Source of the DNA: Alexandriicola marinus
Lineage (GTDB): Bacteria; Pseudomonadota; Alphaproteobacteria; Rhodobacterales; Rhodobacteraceae
DNA: 64,000 bases
Direction: 5' to 3'
NCBI RefSeq assembly: GCF_004000435.1
Contig: NZ_RBVZ01000002.1
Location: 736,501 to 800,500 of the forward strand
The translations under genes were made by a program, and so were the position numbers. Positions within the stretch are counted from its first letter, which is position 1, and each line of letters begins with the position of its first letter. Positions 8,906 to 18,306 of the stretch are shown here, piece by piece. The notes beneath the pieces are model-generated. The model saw only the letters and a program-made list of their open reading frames with translations, made no database searches and had not been told where the DNA came from.

Positions 8906-9841
8906 ATGGCGATTGCCGAGAGCGGTGAGACGACGGTCACAAGACGGACCGCGGCCGCAAAGAAACCAATCCGACTTTTCCGCAACCTGTGGTCCAAGAT
9001 CGCGCTGACCCCGATGATCCTGACCGCCGTGGTCGTGTTCATGGGCGGGACGATCTGGACGATTGTCTATTCCTTCACCAACAGCGGGCTTCTGCCGCGT
9101 CTGAACTGGGTTGGCCTCGATCAGTACGAACGCCTCTGGTCCACCGCGAAATGGATCGTATCGATCAAGAACCTCGCGATCTATGGCGTCTTCAGCCTCA
9201 CCTTCACACTTGTGATCGGGTTTGTTCTGGCGGCCCTTCTGGATCGCAAGATCCGGTTCGAGGACACGTTCCGAACCATCTTTCTGTATCCCTTTGCGCT
9301 GAGCTTCATCGTCACCGGCCTTGTCTGGCAGTGGATCCTGAACCCCGAGTTCGGCATCCAGGGCATCGTGCGCGGCTGGGGATGGGAGAGCTTTACGTTC
9401 AACCCGCTGAACGATCCTGAAATCGTGATGTTCGGCCTTCTGATCGCCGGTCTCTGGCAGGGCACGGGCCTGATCATGTGCATCATGCTGGCAGGCCTGC
9501 GCGGCATCGACGAAGATATCTGGAAGGCCGCCCGCGTCGACGGGATCGGCGTGGTCAAGACCTATGTCCAGATCATCATCCCGATGATGCGTCCGGTCTT
9601 CGTGACGGCCGTCGTGCTGATCACCAGCGGCATCATCAAGCTGTATGACCTTGTCGTCGCGCAGACCGCGGGCGGGCCGGGCATCGCGTCCGAGGTGCCT
9701 GCGAAATACGTCATGACCACCATGTTCGGCGGTCAGAACCTTGGCCAGGGCTTTGCAGCCTCGACGATGATGCTGCTGAGCGTGGTGATCATCCTGATCC
9801 CCTGGGCACTTCTCGAATTCGGAGGACGCAAGCGTGGCTAA
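8906..9841 (+). CDS. ABC transporter permease, sugar type (MalF-like)
   Basis: Inner-membrane permease of 311 residues with about six predicted transmembrane segments, for example TPMILTAVVVFMGGTIW, FVLAALL and LLSVVIILIPWALL. The EAA loop that contacts the ATPase is EDIWKAARVDGIGVVKTYV. An ATG at 8906 follows AGGGAGGG. It overlaps the next permease gene by 8 bp, so the two subunits are likely made in a fixed ratio to form the heterodimeric channel. Confidence 0.92.
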   Translation: MAIAESGETTVTRRTAAAKKPIRLFRNLWSKIALTPMILTAVVVFMGGTIWTIVYSFTNSGLLPRLNWVGLDQYERLWSTAKWIVSIKNLAIYGVFSLTFTLVIGFVLAALLDRKIRFEDTFRTIFLYPFALSFIVTGLVWQWILNPEFGIQGIVRGWGWESFTFNPLNDPEIVMFGLLIAGLWQGTGLIMCIMLAGLRGIDEDIWKAARVDGIGVVKTYVQIIIPMMRPVFVTAVVLITSGIIKLYDLVVAQTAGGPGIASEVPAKYVMTTMFGGQNLGQGFAASTMMLLSVVIILIPWALLEFGGRKRG

Positions 9842-10856
9842 CATCGACGCCCTGAACGCGACCGGCGCCGCGACCGCATCCGTCGCCCCCCGCCTGTCCG
9901 ACGGCCCGCGCGGCCCGAAACCCAAGAGCGCGCTGAGCCCGCGCAACATCATGCTCTATGGCACGCTGTTGATCGTGTCGATCTACTACCTTCTTCCGCT
10001 TTACGTGATGATCGTCACGTCGCTGAAGGACATGGCCGAAATCCGGATGGGCAACGTCTTTTCCCCGCCGGTCGACGTGACCTTCCAGCCCTGGGTCAAG
10101 GCCTGGGCCGAGGCCTGCACCGGCGTGAATTGCGACGGGCTGAGCCGCGGATTCTGGAACTCGGTCCGGATCCTCATCCCGTCGGTTCTGCTCAGCATGA
10201 CGATCGCCCTGATCTCGGGCTACACGCTGTCGAAATGGAAGTTCAAAGGCTCCGAAGTCTTCTTCACGATCCTTCTCGTGGGCGCCTTCATTCCTTACCA
10301 GGTGATGCTCTATCCGATTGTGATCGGCCTGCGCGAAGTCGGCGGTTTCATGACCGATATCTATCAGGGCACATGCGGGCTTTTCACCGCAGCCGAAGGT
10401 GCGTGCCGGGGCCGTGTCCAGCTTTTCGGATCGTTGTCGGGGCTTGTGATCGTGCACACGATCTTTGGCCTGCCGATCAACGTTCTGCTGTTCCGCAACT
10501 ACTTTGCATCGATCCCCGATGAATTGTTCAAGGCGGCGCGTGTCGACGGGGCGGGCTTCTGGGGGATCCTGATCCGGATCATCCTGCCCATGTCCCTGCC
10601 GATCATCGTGGTGTCGGGCATCATCCAGGTCACCGGCATCTGGAACGACTTCCTGTTCGGGGTCGTCTACACCCGGGCCGAAAGTTACCCGATGACCGTC
10701 CAGCTCAACAACATCGTCAACTCGGTGCAGGGGATCAAGGAATACAACGTCAACATGGCGGCAACCCTTCTGACCGGGCTTGTTCCTCTCGTCGTGTATT
10801 TCTTCTCCGGCAAACTATTCGTTCGCGGCATCGCCGCCGGCGCCGTGAAAGGCTGA
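9834..10856 (+). CDS. ABC transporter permease, sugar type (MalG-like)
   Basis: Second inner-membrane permease, 340 residues. The EAA motif is PDELFKAARVDGAGFWGI. The N-terminal ~30 residues are a polar Ala/Pro/Lys-rich cytoplasmic tail before the first membrane segment. A periplasmic loop around residues 175-195 has two Cys (GTCGLFTAAEGACRG), a lineage-specific insertion. The GTG start at 9834 has GGAGG nine bases upstream, inside the preceding gene. It pairs with the upstream permease and the downstream ATPase. Confidence 0.91.
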   Translation: MANIDALNATGAATASVAPRLSDGPRGPKPKSALSPRNIMLYGTLLIVSIYYLLPLYVMIVTSLKDMAEIRMGNVFSPPVDVTFQPWVKAWAEACTGVNCDGLSRGFWNSVRILIPSVLLSMTIALISGYTLSKWKFKGSEVFFTILLVGAFIPYQVMLYPIVIGLREVGGFMTDIYQGTCGLFTAAEGACRGRVQLFGSLSGLVIVHTIFGLPINVLLFRNYFASIPDELFKAARVDGAGFWGILIRIILPMSLPIIVVSGIIQVTGIWNDFLFGVVYTRAESYPMTVQLNNIVNSVQGIKEYNVNMAATLLTGLVPLVVYFFSGKLFVRGIAAGAVKG

Positions 10857-10861
10857 ACCAA

Positions 10862-11944
10862 ATGACCAACAATTCCGTCGAAATCCGTGACCTGGATCTG
10901 CATTTCGGGGCAGTGAAGGTTCTGCAGCAGCTCAACCTCGATATCCATGAAGGCGAATTCCTCGTTCTTCTGGGATCGTCGGGCTGCGGCAAATCCACCT
11001 TGCTGAACTGCATCGCGGGCCTTCTTGAAATCACCGATGGCCAGATCTGGATCAAGGGCGAGAACGTCACCTGGGCCGAGCCGTCGCAGCGCGGCATCGG
11101 GATGGTGTTCCAGTCCTACGCGCTCTATCCGCAGATGACGGTGCGCGGGAACCTGTCCTTCGGTCTGAGAAATGCCCGCGTGCCGAAGGACGAGATCGAA
11201 CGCCGGGTCAGCCGTGCGGCCGAGGTCCTGCAGATCGGGCCGCTTCTCGATCGCAAGCCTGCGGCCTTGTCGGGCGGGCAGCGTCAGCGTGTGGCGATCG
11301 GCCGTGCGCTGGTGCGGGATGTGGATGTGTTCCTCTTCGACGAGCCTCTGTCCAACCTCGACGCCAAATTGCGCGCCGATCTTCGGGTCGAACTCAAGCG
11401 GCTGCACAACCAGCTTGAAAACACGATGATCTACGTCACCCACGACCAGGTCGAGGCGATGACACTGGCCGACCGGATCGCGATCATGAAGGGCGGCAAG
11501 ATCATGCAGTTGGGCACGCCCGACGAGATCTATAACCGGCCACAGAACCTCTATGTCGCGGATTTCATCGGGTCACCGTCGATGAATTTCATCCAAGGCA
11601 AGGTCAACGGCATGACCTTCACTGCCGGCGATCTGTCGATGCCGCTCGATGGCTACCAGTTCAGCGGCCCCCAGACCGACGGCCAGACCGCGACGATCGG
11701 CATCCGCCCCGAACACGTCATCACCGGCGAGTTGGTGGCGAATGCTCCGATGCGGACAACCGTCAACGTCGATATCGTCGAACCGATGGGTTCGGACACG
11801 CTCGTCTGGGCCGATCTGGCCGGGAAGCCGTTCCGCATCCGGATGGATGGGCAGGCCACCGTTTCGCACGGTGACTCGCTCGAGATCGGGCTCGACCTCG
11901 CCCGCTCGTCCCTGTTCGATACGCAAAGCGAGCTGCGTCTGTGA
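10862..11944 (+). CDS. ABC transporter ATP-binding protein (MalK/UgpC type)
   Basis: ATPase of 360 residues that powers the sugar importer. Walker A is LGSSGCGKST, the Q-loop MVFQSYALYP, the signature LSGGQRQRVAIGRAL, Walker B VFLFDEPLSNLD, and the H-loop YVTHDQVEAMTLADR. The C-terminal third is a TOBE/MalK-type regulatory domain (TIGIRPEHVI). It starts 5 bp after the second permease and its stop overlaps the GTG start of the beta-mannosidase by four bases (GTGA), which couples import and hydrolysis. Confidence 0.93.
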   Translation: MTNNSVEIRDLDLHFGAVKVLQQLNLDIHEGEFLVLLGSSGCGKSTLLNCIAGLLEITDGQIWIKGENVTWAEPSQRGIGMVFQSYALYPQMTVRGNLSFGLRNARVPKDEIERRVSRAAEVLQIGPLLDRKPAALSGGQRQRVAIGRALVRDVDVFLFDEPLSNLDAKLRADLRVELKRLHNQLENTMIYVTHDQVEAMTLADRIAIMKGGKIMQLGTPDEIYNRPQNLYVADFIGSPSMNFIQGKVNGMTFTAGDLSMPLDGYQFSGPQTDGQTATIGIRPEHVITGELVANAPMRTTVNVDIVEPMGSDTLVWADLAGKPFRIRMDGQATVSHGDSLEIGLDLARSSLFDTQSELRL

Positions 11945-14349
11945 CACAAGCCGACCTGACGGGTGTCTGGTCATTGCGCGATGCACAGGGCACCCATAGT
12001 TGCGACTTCGCCCTGCCGGGAGACGGGATAACGGCCCTGCATCAAGCGGGCCTGATCCCCGATCCCTATTGGGGACGAAACGAATACGACCTGCGCTGGA
12101 TCTGCGAACAAGACTGGATCGCCACGCGAAGTTTCGAGATCGAGGATGACGATGTCGTCCTCGTTCTTTCACAAGTCGATACGGTTGCAACGGTCAGCGT
12201 CAACGGAACCGAAGTCGCCCAGCTGGAGAATGCGTTTCGAAGCTATCGGATTTCCCTCGCCGGCATCGCGCGGACGGGGCGGAATGAAATTGCCATCACC
12301 TTTCATTCCCCCGTCGAGGCCGGGCGCAAGAAACAGGACGCCCATCCTTTCGAGATTCCTTGGTCGACGAATTGTCCGATCCCCTTCGGGAACTTCCTAC
12401 GCAAGCCCGCCTGCGACTTTGGCTGGGACTGGAACATCGCGCTGGCGCCATTTGGTATCTATGGCGACATCCGGATCGAAAAGGCCGGTGCCGACAGGAT
12501 CGCGCGGCTTGAAATCGCGCAGAGACACGACGCCGGCACCGTCACGCTTGATCTTGTGGCACAGATGGAGGGAACCGCGACCGAGGCGCGTTTTGAAATC
12601 GCGGATCAGGTCGCATCGGCGTCGGTCGACGGCGGCATAGCGCGGGCGCGCATCACGATCACCGACCCGAAACTATGGTGGCCCGCGGGCCAGGGCGATC
12701 AGCCGCTTTACGATCTGACAGTCAGCGCAGGCACGGCCAAGGCCCATCGCCGGATCGGACTGCGCCGCCTCGATCTGATCACCGAACCCGACGAGGCGGG
12801 CCTCGGCTTCAAGTTTCGGGTCAACGGACGGGACGTCTTCGCCAAGGGTGCGAACTGGATCCCTGCCGAGGCGCTCCCGGGACAGATCACGCAGGAGGGC
12901 GTCGCGGCGCTTCTGAAATCGGCTGTCGATGCGAACATGAACATGATCCGCATCTGGGGCGGCGGACGATACGAGCCGTCATGGTTCTACGATCTGTGCG
13001 ACGAAATGGGGTTGATGGTCTGGCAGGACTTCATGTTCGCCTGCAACCTCTACCCGTCCGACCCCGCTTTCCTAAACGAGGTCACCGCCGAGGTCGAAGA
13101 GAACGTGGCCCGCCTTCATCATCACGCCTGTCTGGCCCTGTGGTGCGGCGACAACGAACTGATCGGCGCGCTGACATGGTATGACGTCAGCCGGAAGGAT
13201 CGCGACCGCTATCTGGTGAACTATGACCGGCTCAACCGCACGGTCGAACTGGCCCTGCGCCGCACAGATCCTCATGCCAATTGGTGGCCCTCCTCGCCCA
13301 GCCCGGGACCGCTGAGTTTCGGCGATGCCTGGCACGACGACGGTTCGGGCGACATGCATTTCTGGTCGGTCTGGCACGAGGGCCGCGATTTCGAACATTA
13401 CCGCGACGTCTCGCCCCGGTTCTGTTCCGAATTCGGGTTCCAGTCCTACCCTTCGATGGAGGCGATCCGCCGCTTCGCCGGGCCCGAGGATTTCAACATC
13501 GCGGCCCCGGTTCTGGAAAGCCACCAGAAGAACGCGGGCGGCAATGCCCGCATTGCAGAGACGATGTTTCGCTACTTCCGCTGGCCCGAGAAGTTCGAGG
13601 ATTTCGTCTGGCTCAGCCAGCTGCAGCAGGGGCTTGCGATCAAGACGGCAGTGCAGCACTGGCGCGGCCTGCGCCCGCATTGCATGGGCACGCTGATCTG
13701 GCAGCTGAACGATACCTGGCCCGTCTGTTCGTGGTCATCGCTCGATCACGGCGGCGGCTGGAAACTGATGCATTACATGGCGCGGGATTTCTATCGGCCC
13801 GTCGCGGTAATTCCGGTCCCGGGCGAGACGGGAATCGAGCTTCGCGCTGTCAACGACGGCCCCCGCGAAGAACAGCTCAAGGTCACCGCCTTTGCCGCCG
13901 ACATGAAGGGCACCGCCCGGCAACTGGCCGAGGCCGATGTCACCGTGGCAGGCAGCGCCGTCACCGCGCTGACCGTGCCGGAGAGCGCGCTTGGCGATCA
14001 GGAGATGCTGACCTTCGTCTGGACTGACAGTTCGGGACAGATGGCAGGTGACGTCTTTGCGCCGCGCCCTTACAAGACCTATGATCTCGAAGCGCCGAAC
14101 CTGAGCCATACGGCCGAAAAGTCCGGCGACATCTGGAAACTGACGATCCGGACAGAGGCGCTGGCCCATTTCGTGACCGCCGAGGCGGATTGCCCCGGCA
14201 GGTTCAGCCTGAACGGATTTGCCCTTTTTCCCGGCCACCCGGCCGAGATCACCTTTGTCGCGCAGGACCCGACGGACACGCCGTCCTTCATCTTGCGCGA
14301 TCTATATAACGCCACAATGGCGACCACGGAAGGAAGACCCCGATCATGA
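11941..14349 (+). CDS. Glycoside hydrolase family 2 beta-mannosidase
   Basis: Cytoplasmic exo-glycosidase of 802 residues without a signal peptide. It removes terminal beta-mannose from imported oligosaccharides. The layout is a sugar-binding jelly roll (residues 1-170), an Ig-like domain, a TIM barrel (about 290-620) and C-terminal beta domains. Likely catalytic residues are the acid/base Glu406 in CGDNELIGAL and the nucleophile Glu497 in FCSEFGFQSYPS. The barrel motifs GANWIPAE and MNMIRIWGGGRYEP are characteristic of GH2 mannosidases. It overlaps the ATPase by 4 bp and the next isomerase by 4 bp. A different beta-glycoside as true substrate is possible. Confidence 0.92.
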   Translation: MTQADLTGVWSLRDAQGTHSCDFALPGDGITALHQAGLIPDPYWGRNEYDLRWICEQDWIATRSFEIEDDDVVLVLSQVDTVATVSVNGTEVAQLENAFRSYRISLAGIARTGRNEIAITFHSPVEAGRKKQDAHPFEIPWSTNCPIPFGNFLRKPACDFGWDWNIALAPFGIYGDIRIEKAGADRIARLEIAQRHDAGTVTLDLVAQMEGTATEARFEIADQVASASVDGGIARARITITDPKLWWPAGQGDQPLYDLTVSAGTAKAHRRIGLRRLDLITEPDEAGLGFKFRVNGRDVFAKGANWIPAEALPGQITQEGVAALLKSAVDANMNMIRIWGGGRYEPSWFYDLCDEMGLMVWQDFMFACNLYPSDPAFLNEVTAEVEENVARLHHHACLALWCGDNELIGALTWYDVSRKDRDRYLVNYDRLNRTVELALRRTDPHANWWPSSPSPGPLSFGDAWHDDGSGDMHFWSVWHEGRDFEHYRDVSPRFCSEFGFQSYPSMEAIRRFAGPEDFNIAAPVLESHQKNAGGNARIAETMFRYFRWPEKFEDFVWLSQLQQGLAIKTAVQHWRGLRPHCMGTLIWQLNDTWPVCSWSSLDHGGGWKLMHYMARDFYRPVAVIPVPGETGIELRAVNDGPREEQLKVTAFAADMKGTARQLAEADVTVAGSAVTALTVPESALGDQEMLTFVWTDSSGQMAGDVFAPRPYKTYDLEAPNLSHTAEKSGDIWKLTIRTEALAHFVTAEADCPGRFSLNGFALFPGHPAEITFVAQDPTDTPSFILRDLYNATMATTEGRPRS

Positions 14350-15089
14350 CCACCATCGCCTATCAGCTTTATTGTTCCCGCAAGTTCCCACCTGTTTCGG
14401 CGACACTCAAGATGCTTGCAAATACCGGGTATACCGCCGTCGAGGGCTATGGCGGTCTGTTCGATGACGTCGATGGCCTTGCCGCCGCAATGGCCGAAAA
14501 CGGGCTGTCGATGCCGTCTTCCCATATCGGGCTCGATATGGTCGAGGGTGATCCCGCAAGGACCCTCGAGATCGTGAAGAAGCTGGGGATCGAAAAGGTC
14601 ATCGTGCCCCATATCGCGCCCGACCAGCGGCCGTCTGATGCCGCCGGATGGGCGGCGTTCGCGACCCGCGTGGCCGAGGCCGGCAAGCCGTTCCTTGACG
14701 CAGGTCTCGTCTATGGCTGGCACAACCATGATTTCGAACTGGTCGAACTTGACGACGGCCAGACCCCGCTTGATCACCTTGCAGGGCAGGACGGCATCTC
14801 GCTTGAACTCGACCTTGGATGGGTGCGCATCGCGGGCAAGGATCCGGCCTCCAAGATCCGCAAATACGGCAAGTCGCTGACCGCCGTTCACGTCAAGGAC
14901 ATCGCGCCCAAGGGCGAGTGCGCTGACGAGGATGGCTGGGCCGACGTGGGGCACGGCATCATGGACTGGCCAAAGATCAACGAGGCGCTTGCCAAGGTCG
15001 GTGTGACACATCTCGTCGCCGAACACGACAACCCCAATGATGACGCCCGCTTTGCCAAGCGGTCGCTCGAATCCATCAAAGCGTTCTGA
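14346..15089 (+). CDS. Sugar phosphate isomerase/epimerase (plus arm)
   Basis: Short TIM-barrel isomerase of 247 residues. Conserved acidic/His positions are visible in GLVYGWHNHDFEL, LELDLGWVRIAG, AVHVKDIAPKGE and LVAEHDNP. It is only distantly similar to the 350-residue isomerase of the minus arm, so the two probably act on different intermediates. The ATGA overlap with the beta-mannosidase and the 13-bp gap to the following Gfo/Idh gene place it in the same transcript. Likely job: isomerisation or epimerisation of the released or oxidised sugar. Confidence 0.87.
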   Translation: MTTIAYQLYCSRKFPPVSATLKMLANTGYTAVEGYGGLFDDVDGLAAAMAENGLSMPSSHIGLDMVEGDPARTLEIVKKLGIEKVIVPHIAPDQRPSDAAGWAAFATRVAEAGKPFLDAGLVYGWHNHDFELVELDDGQTPLDHLAGQDGISLELDLGWVRIAGKDPASKIRKYGKSLTAVHVKDIAPKGECADEDGWADVGHGIMDWPKINEALAKVGVTHLVAEHDNPNDDARFAKRSLESIKAF

Positions 15090-15102
15090 AGCGGAGCCTC
15101 AC

Positions 15103-16236
15103 ATGTCCAAACTCGGAGTCGGCATCATCGGATGCGGCAATATCTCGACCAGCTATCTCAAGCTGGCGCCTCTGTTCAAATCCCTGGACCTTCGGGCCGT
15201 GGCCGACATCAACATGTCGGCCGCCCGCGCCAAGGCCGAGGAATTCGGCGTCAGGGCCGAAACGGTCGAAGACCTTCTGAAGGCATCCGACATCGACGTC
15301 GTGGTGAACCTGACGATCCCCGACGCGCATTTCGCTGTCACCAAGGCGATCCTTCAGGCCGGCAAGCACGCCTATTCGGAAAAGCCTTTTGTCCTGTCCA
15401 TCGACGAGGGCAAGGAGCTGCGTGATCTTGCGGCCGCAAAGGGCCTGCGCCTCGGCTCGGCACCCGATACCTTCCTCGGTGGCGCCCATCAGCAGGCGCG
15501 TTCGCTGATCGACGCGGGCGAGATCGGACGCGTCATCGGTGGCACGGCCCATGTCATGAACCACGGGATGGAAGGCTGGCACCCCAACCCGGACTTCTTC
15601 TACAATCCCGGCGGTGGCCCCGTTCTGGACCTTGGGCCGTATTACGTCACCAACCTGATCCAGCTTGTCGGACCGGTGAAATCGGTGGGCGCGCTTGCCA
15701 CGACGACGTTTGCCGAACGCACCATCGGCAACGGCGATCGCAAGGGCGAGACGCTGACGGTCAAGACGCCGACGAACATCCATGCCCTGCTCGAGTTCCA
15801 CAATGGTGCGACGATCACGCTGTCCGCCAGCTGGGACATCTGGGCCCATACCCACCGCAACATGGAGATCTATGGCGAAACGGGATCGCTGATCGTGCCG
15901 GACCCCAACTTCTTTGGCGGAACGGTGGAAAAGGCCGGCGAACAGGGTGGCTTCGCACCGCTGGACGCGACCGATCATCCCTTCGGCGTGACCAACCTCA
16001 AGGACAATGCCGGAAACGATCGCGCCAACTATCGCTGTGCGGGCCTTGCCGACATGGCAACCGCCATCGACGAGGGGCGCCCGCATCGGTGCAGCCTCGA
16101 ACTGGCGCTTCACGCCGTCGACGTGATGCTGTCGATCCTGAAATCGTCGGATGAACGGCGGATGCTGGACTTGACGACGACCTGCGATCAGCCTGCAGCC
16201 CTGTCACCTGACGAGGCCCGCGCCCTGTTGGCCTGA
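15103..16236 (+). CDS. Gfo/Idh/MocA family oxidoreductase (plus arm)
   Basis: NAD(P)-dependent oxidoreductase of 377 residues. The Rossmann motif is GVGIIGCGNISTSYL, the catalytic-region motif is YSEKPFVLS, and LDLGPYYVTNLIQLVG takes the place of the usual GxHxxD-like segment, with Tyr-Tyr instead of His. The start at 15103 (MSKLGVG) follows GCGGAG; the frame is open for 22 codons upstream but that overlaps the isomerase. It is the last gene of the plus arm and ends before a hairpin. It pairs with the preceding isomerase as the second oxidoreductase/isomerase couple of the locus. Confidence 0.89.
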   Translation: MSKLGVGIIGCGNISTSYLKLAPLFKSLDLRAVADINMSAARAKAEEFGVRAETVEDLLKASDIDVVVNLTIPDAHFAVTKAILQAGKHAYSEKPFVLSIDEGKELRDLAAAKGLRLGSAPDTFLGGAHQQARSLIDAGEIGRVIGGTAHVMNHGMEGWHPNPDFFYNPGGGPVLDLGPYYVTNLIQLVGPVKSVGALATTTFAERTIGNGDRKGETLTVKTPTNIHALLEFHNGATITLSASWDIWAHTHRNMEIYGETGSLIVPDPNFFGGTVEKAGEQGGFAPLDATDHPFGVTNLKDNAGNDRANYRCAGLADMATAIDEGRPHRCSLELALHAVDVMLSILKSSDERRMLDLTTTCDQPAALSPDEARALLA

Positions 16237-16246
16237 ACGATCTGAG

Positions 16247-16277
16247 GGTCCCCGTCCGTCAGTGCAGGACGGGGGCC
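16247..16277 (+). terminator. Terminator hairpin at end of mannoside operon
   Basis: An 11-bp stem with one G-T pair (16247-16257 with 16267-16277) begins ten bases after the stop of the last operon gene. It overlaps the stop codon of the convergent gene at 16259. No strong T-run follows. Confidence 0.55.
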
Positions 16278-17023
16278 TTCGCCTCGGGCGCCAGCCCGCG
16301 CAATTCCGCGATCACGGACGCAAAGCTACGGGTCAGCGCGGGATCCTTTTCCCTCTCACCGGACATCATCTCCTCGATCTGCGGTTTCAGGTCCTTGGCG
16401 CGGCGGGTCAGCGCGATCATCCGGATCGAATGATTTGCCTTCGACCAGGTGGGGATCAGAAACGCCGGCGGCGGGCCGTCGATCGCGCTTTCAGCCTCTG
16501 GCGTGGCATCCCCGATGATCCTGTGCCCGAAGAGAACCTGACCCGGAACAAAGAGATAGATCGAAAGGTTGCGCGACGGCTCGATAAGTTCGACGACGTT
16601 GAATTCCGTCCGCATCAGGATCTCGTAGGACGCGATTTCATTGAGCGGTGCGAAATGGCCGAGCGGCAGGCTCTTTTGCGGCAGCTTGAGCAGGGTCTGA
16701 ACCGATTGAAGCACCTCGGGCAGCGACCTGGCGCCGACGGTCTCGAGAAACCGTTTCATCATTGTCTGGGACGGCTTTTCGTTCTTGACGATCCGGCCGT
16801 CGGGCAGGGCCTTGGGCACGAAGAACCCCAGGCCGTTGGGCAATGGAACAGATCCTTTGGGCGACAGGCGCACCTGTGCCTCGCCCTTGCGGGTTTCCTT
16901 GTCCCAGGCCCAGACGATGGCCGAACGGCCCGCCGCCATCTGCGGGTCGGACAGCAGCGCGGAGCGCAGCCCCTCGGGGATCGAGCGAACCTCGAAGGCG
17001 ATGCCACCAATGGTGATTTTCAT
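16259..17023 (-). CDS. Conserved protein of unknown function, coupled to rlmN
   Basis: Protein of 254 residues that I do not recognise. It has no signal peptide and no obvious membrane segment. It begins [19 protein letters not shown] and has a proline/lysine-rich middle and a helical C-terminus rich in Arg, Lys and Glu ([16 protein letters not shown]). Its ATG overlaps the rlmN stop by four bases (ATGA), which indicates co-translation with the 23S rRNA/tRNA methylase. Codon use looks native. A role in translation is conceivable from context only. Confidence 0.75.
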   Translation of the reverse strand: MKITIGGIAFEVRSIPEGLRSALLSDPQMAAGRSAIVWAWDKETRKGEAQVRLSPKGSVPLPNGLGFFVPKALPDGRIVKNEKPSQTMMKRFLETVGARSLPEVLQSVQTLLKLPQKSLPLGHFAPLNEIASYEILMRTEFNVVELIEPSRNLSIYLFVPGQVLFGHRIIGDATPEAESAIDGPPPAFLIPTWSKANHSIRMIALTRRAKDLKPQIEEMMSGEREKDPALTRSFASVIAELRGLAPEAKAPVLH

Positions 17024-18219
17024 GAGTGATCCAGTCCTGCCTCTGCCGCGATCTGGGCACGGCTCTTGCGCGCGCGTTCGGTCGCCGATTTCAACTGCCC
17101 GCAGGCAGCCATGATATCTTCGCCGCGTGGCGTCCGGATCGGGCTGGCGTAACCCGCCTGCATCAGGATCGTGGCAAACGCGCGGATGCGGTTGTTGGAC
17201 GACCGTTCATAGGGCGCACCGGGCCATTCGTTGAACGGGATCAGGTTCACCTTGGCGGGAATGCCATCAAGAAGCTTGACCAGACGGCGCGCGTCATCGT
17301 CGCTGTCGTTCACACCGTCCAGCATCACGTATTCGAACGTGATCCTCTCGGAATTCGTGGCCTTGGGATATTCGCGCAGCGCATCAAGAAGCGCCTCGAT
17401 ATTCCAGCGCTTGTTGATCGGAACCAGCTTGTCGCGCACCTCGTCCGTCGTCGCATGGAACGACACCGCCAGAAGGCAGCCGATCTCATCGGCCGTGCGT
17501 GCGATCTCGGGCACCACGCCCGAAGTGGACAGCGTGATCCGCCGACGGCCCAGCGCGATGCCTTCGCCATCCATGGCGATCTTCATCGCGTCGCGCACAT
17601 TCTCGAAGTTATAGAGCGGCTCGCCCATGCCCATCAGAACGATGTTGGACAACAGACGGGTCTCATCCTTGGGCGCGCCCTGCTCGGGCCATTCACCCAG
17701 ATCGTCACGTGCCAGCATGATCTGGCCCACGATTTCTGACGGCGTCAGGTTACGGACAAGCTTTTGCGTGCCGGTATGGCAGAACGAACAGGTCAGCGTG
17801 CAGCCAACCTGGCTCGAGATGCACAACGTGCCGCGCCCCTCTTCGGGGATATAGACGGTTTCGACCTCGTGCCCGCCGGCGATCCGCACAAGGTACTTGC
17901 GCGTCCCGTCCTGGCTGACCTGGCGCGAAACAATCTCGGGCAAGGTTATCTCGAACTTATCGGCGAGCATCGCGCGATAATCCTTGGCAAGGTTCGTCAT
18001 CAGCGCGAAATCACGGACGCCCCAATGATAGACCCATTGCCACAGCTGGTTCGTCCGCATCCGGGCCTGCTTTTCCGGCGTGCCGGCGGCAACCAGCGCC
18101 TCTTGCAGGGCGGGCCGGGTCAGGCCGACAAGGTTGACCTTCTCGCCTACGTCCAGCTTGCGCGGTATCGTCAGAAAATCCTGTGCAATGGGTGCCTTGG
18201 CGTCCGTCATCGCATTCAT
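17020..18219 (-). CDS. rlmN: Dual-specificity RNA methyltransferase RlmN
   Basis: Radical-SAM enzyme of 399 residues that methylates C2 of adenosine 2503 in 23S rRNA and of A37 in some tRNAs. The [4Fe-4S] cluster motif is CTLTCSFC, the glycine-rich SAM motif is [13 protein letters not shown], and the catalytic cysteine that forms the methyl-protein intermediate is in MAACGQLKS near the C-terminus. I chose the ATG at 18219 (MNAMTDAK), with GGGATGA just upstream; 18210 is the alternative. It is followed, with overlap, by an unknown gene. It lies downstream of a terminator that separates it from the IalB-like gene. Confidence 0.95.
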   Translation of the reverse strand: MNAMTDAKAPIAQDFLTIPRKLDVGEKVNLVGLTRPALQEALVAAGTPEKQARMRTNQLWQWVYHWGVRDFALMTNLAKDYRAMLADKFEITLPEIVSRQVSQDGTRKYLVRIAGGHEVETVYIPEEGRGTLCISSQVGCTLTCSFCHTGTQKLVRNLTPSEIVGQIMLARDDLGEWPEQGAPKDETRLLSNIVLMGMGEPLYNFENVRDAMKIAMDGEGIALGRRRITLSTSGVVPEIARTADEIGCLLAVSFHATTDEVRDKLVPINKRWNIEALLDALREYPKATNSERITFEYVMLDGVNDSDDDARRLVKLLDGIPAKVNLIPFNEWPGAPYERSSNNRIRAFATILMQAGYASPIRTPRGEDIMAACGQLKSATERARKSRAQIAAEAGLDHS

Positions 18220-18245
18220 CCCGATTGAAAGACCAGCCTGATACC

Positions 18246-18274
18246 GCAAAAAACGGCCCCCGAAAAGGGACCGT
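18246..18274 (-). terminator. Rho-independent terminator of the IalB-like gene
   Basis: On the minus strand, an acgg...ccgt stem with an inner ccc/ggg pairing is followed directly by six T residues (18248-18253 read in reverse). It lies between the stop of the IalB-like gene (18307) and the start of rlmN (18219). Confidence 0.8.
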
Positions 18275-18306
18275 CTTCAACGGTGGGACCTATCCTGTAA
18301 CTGCAA

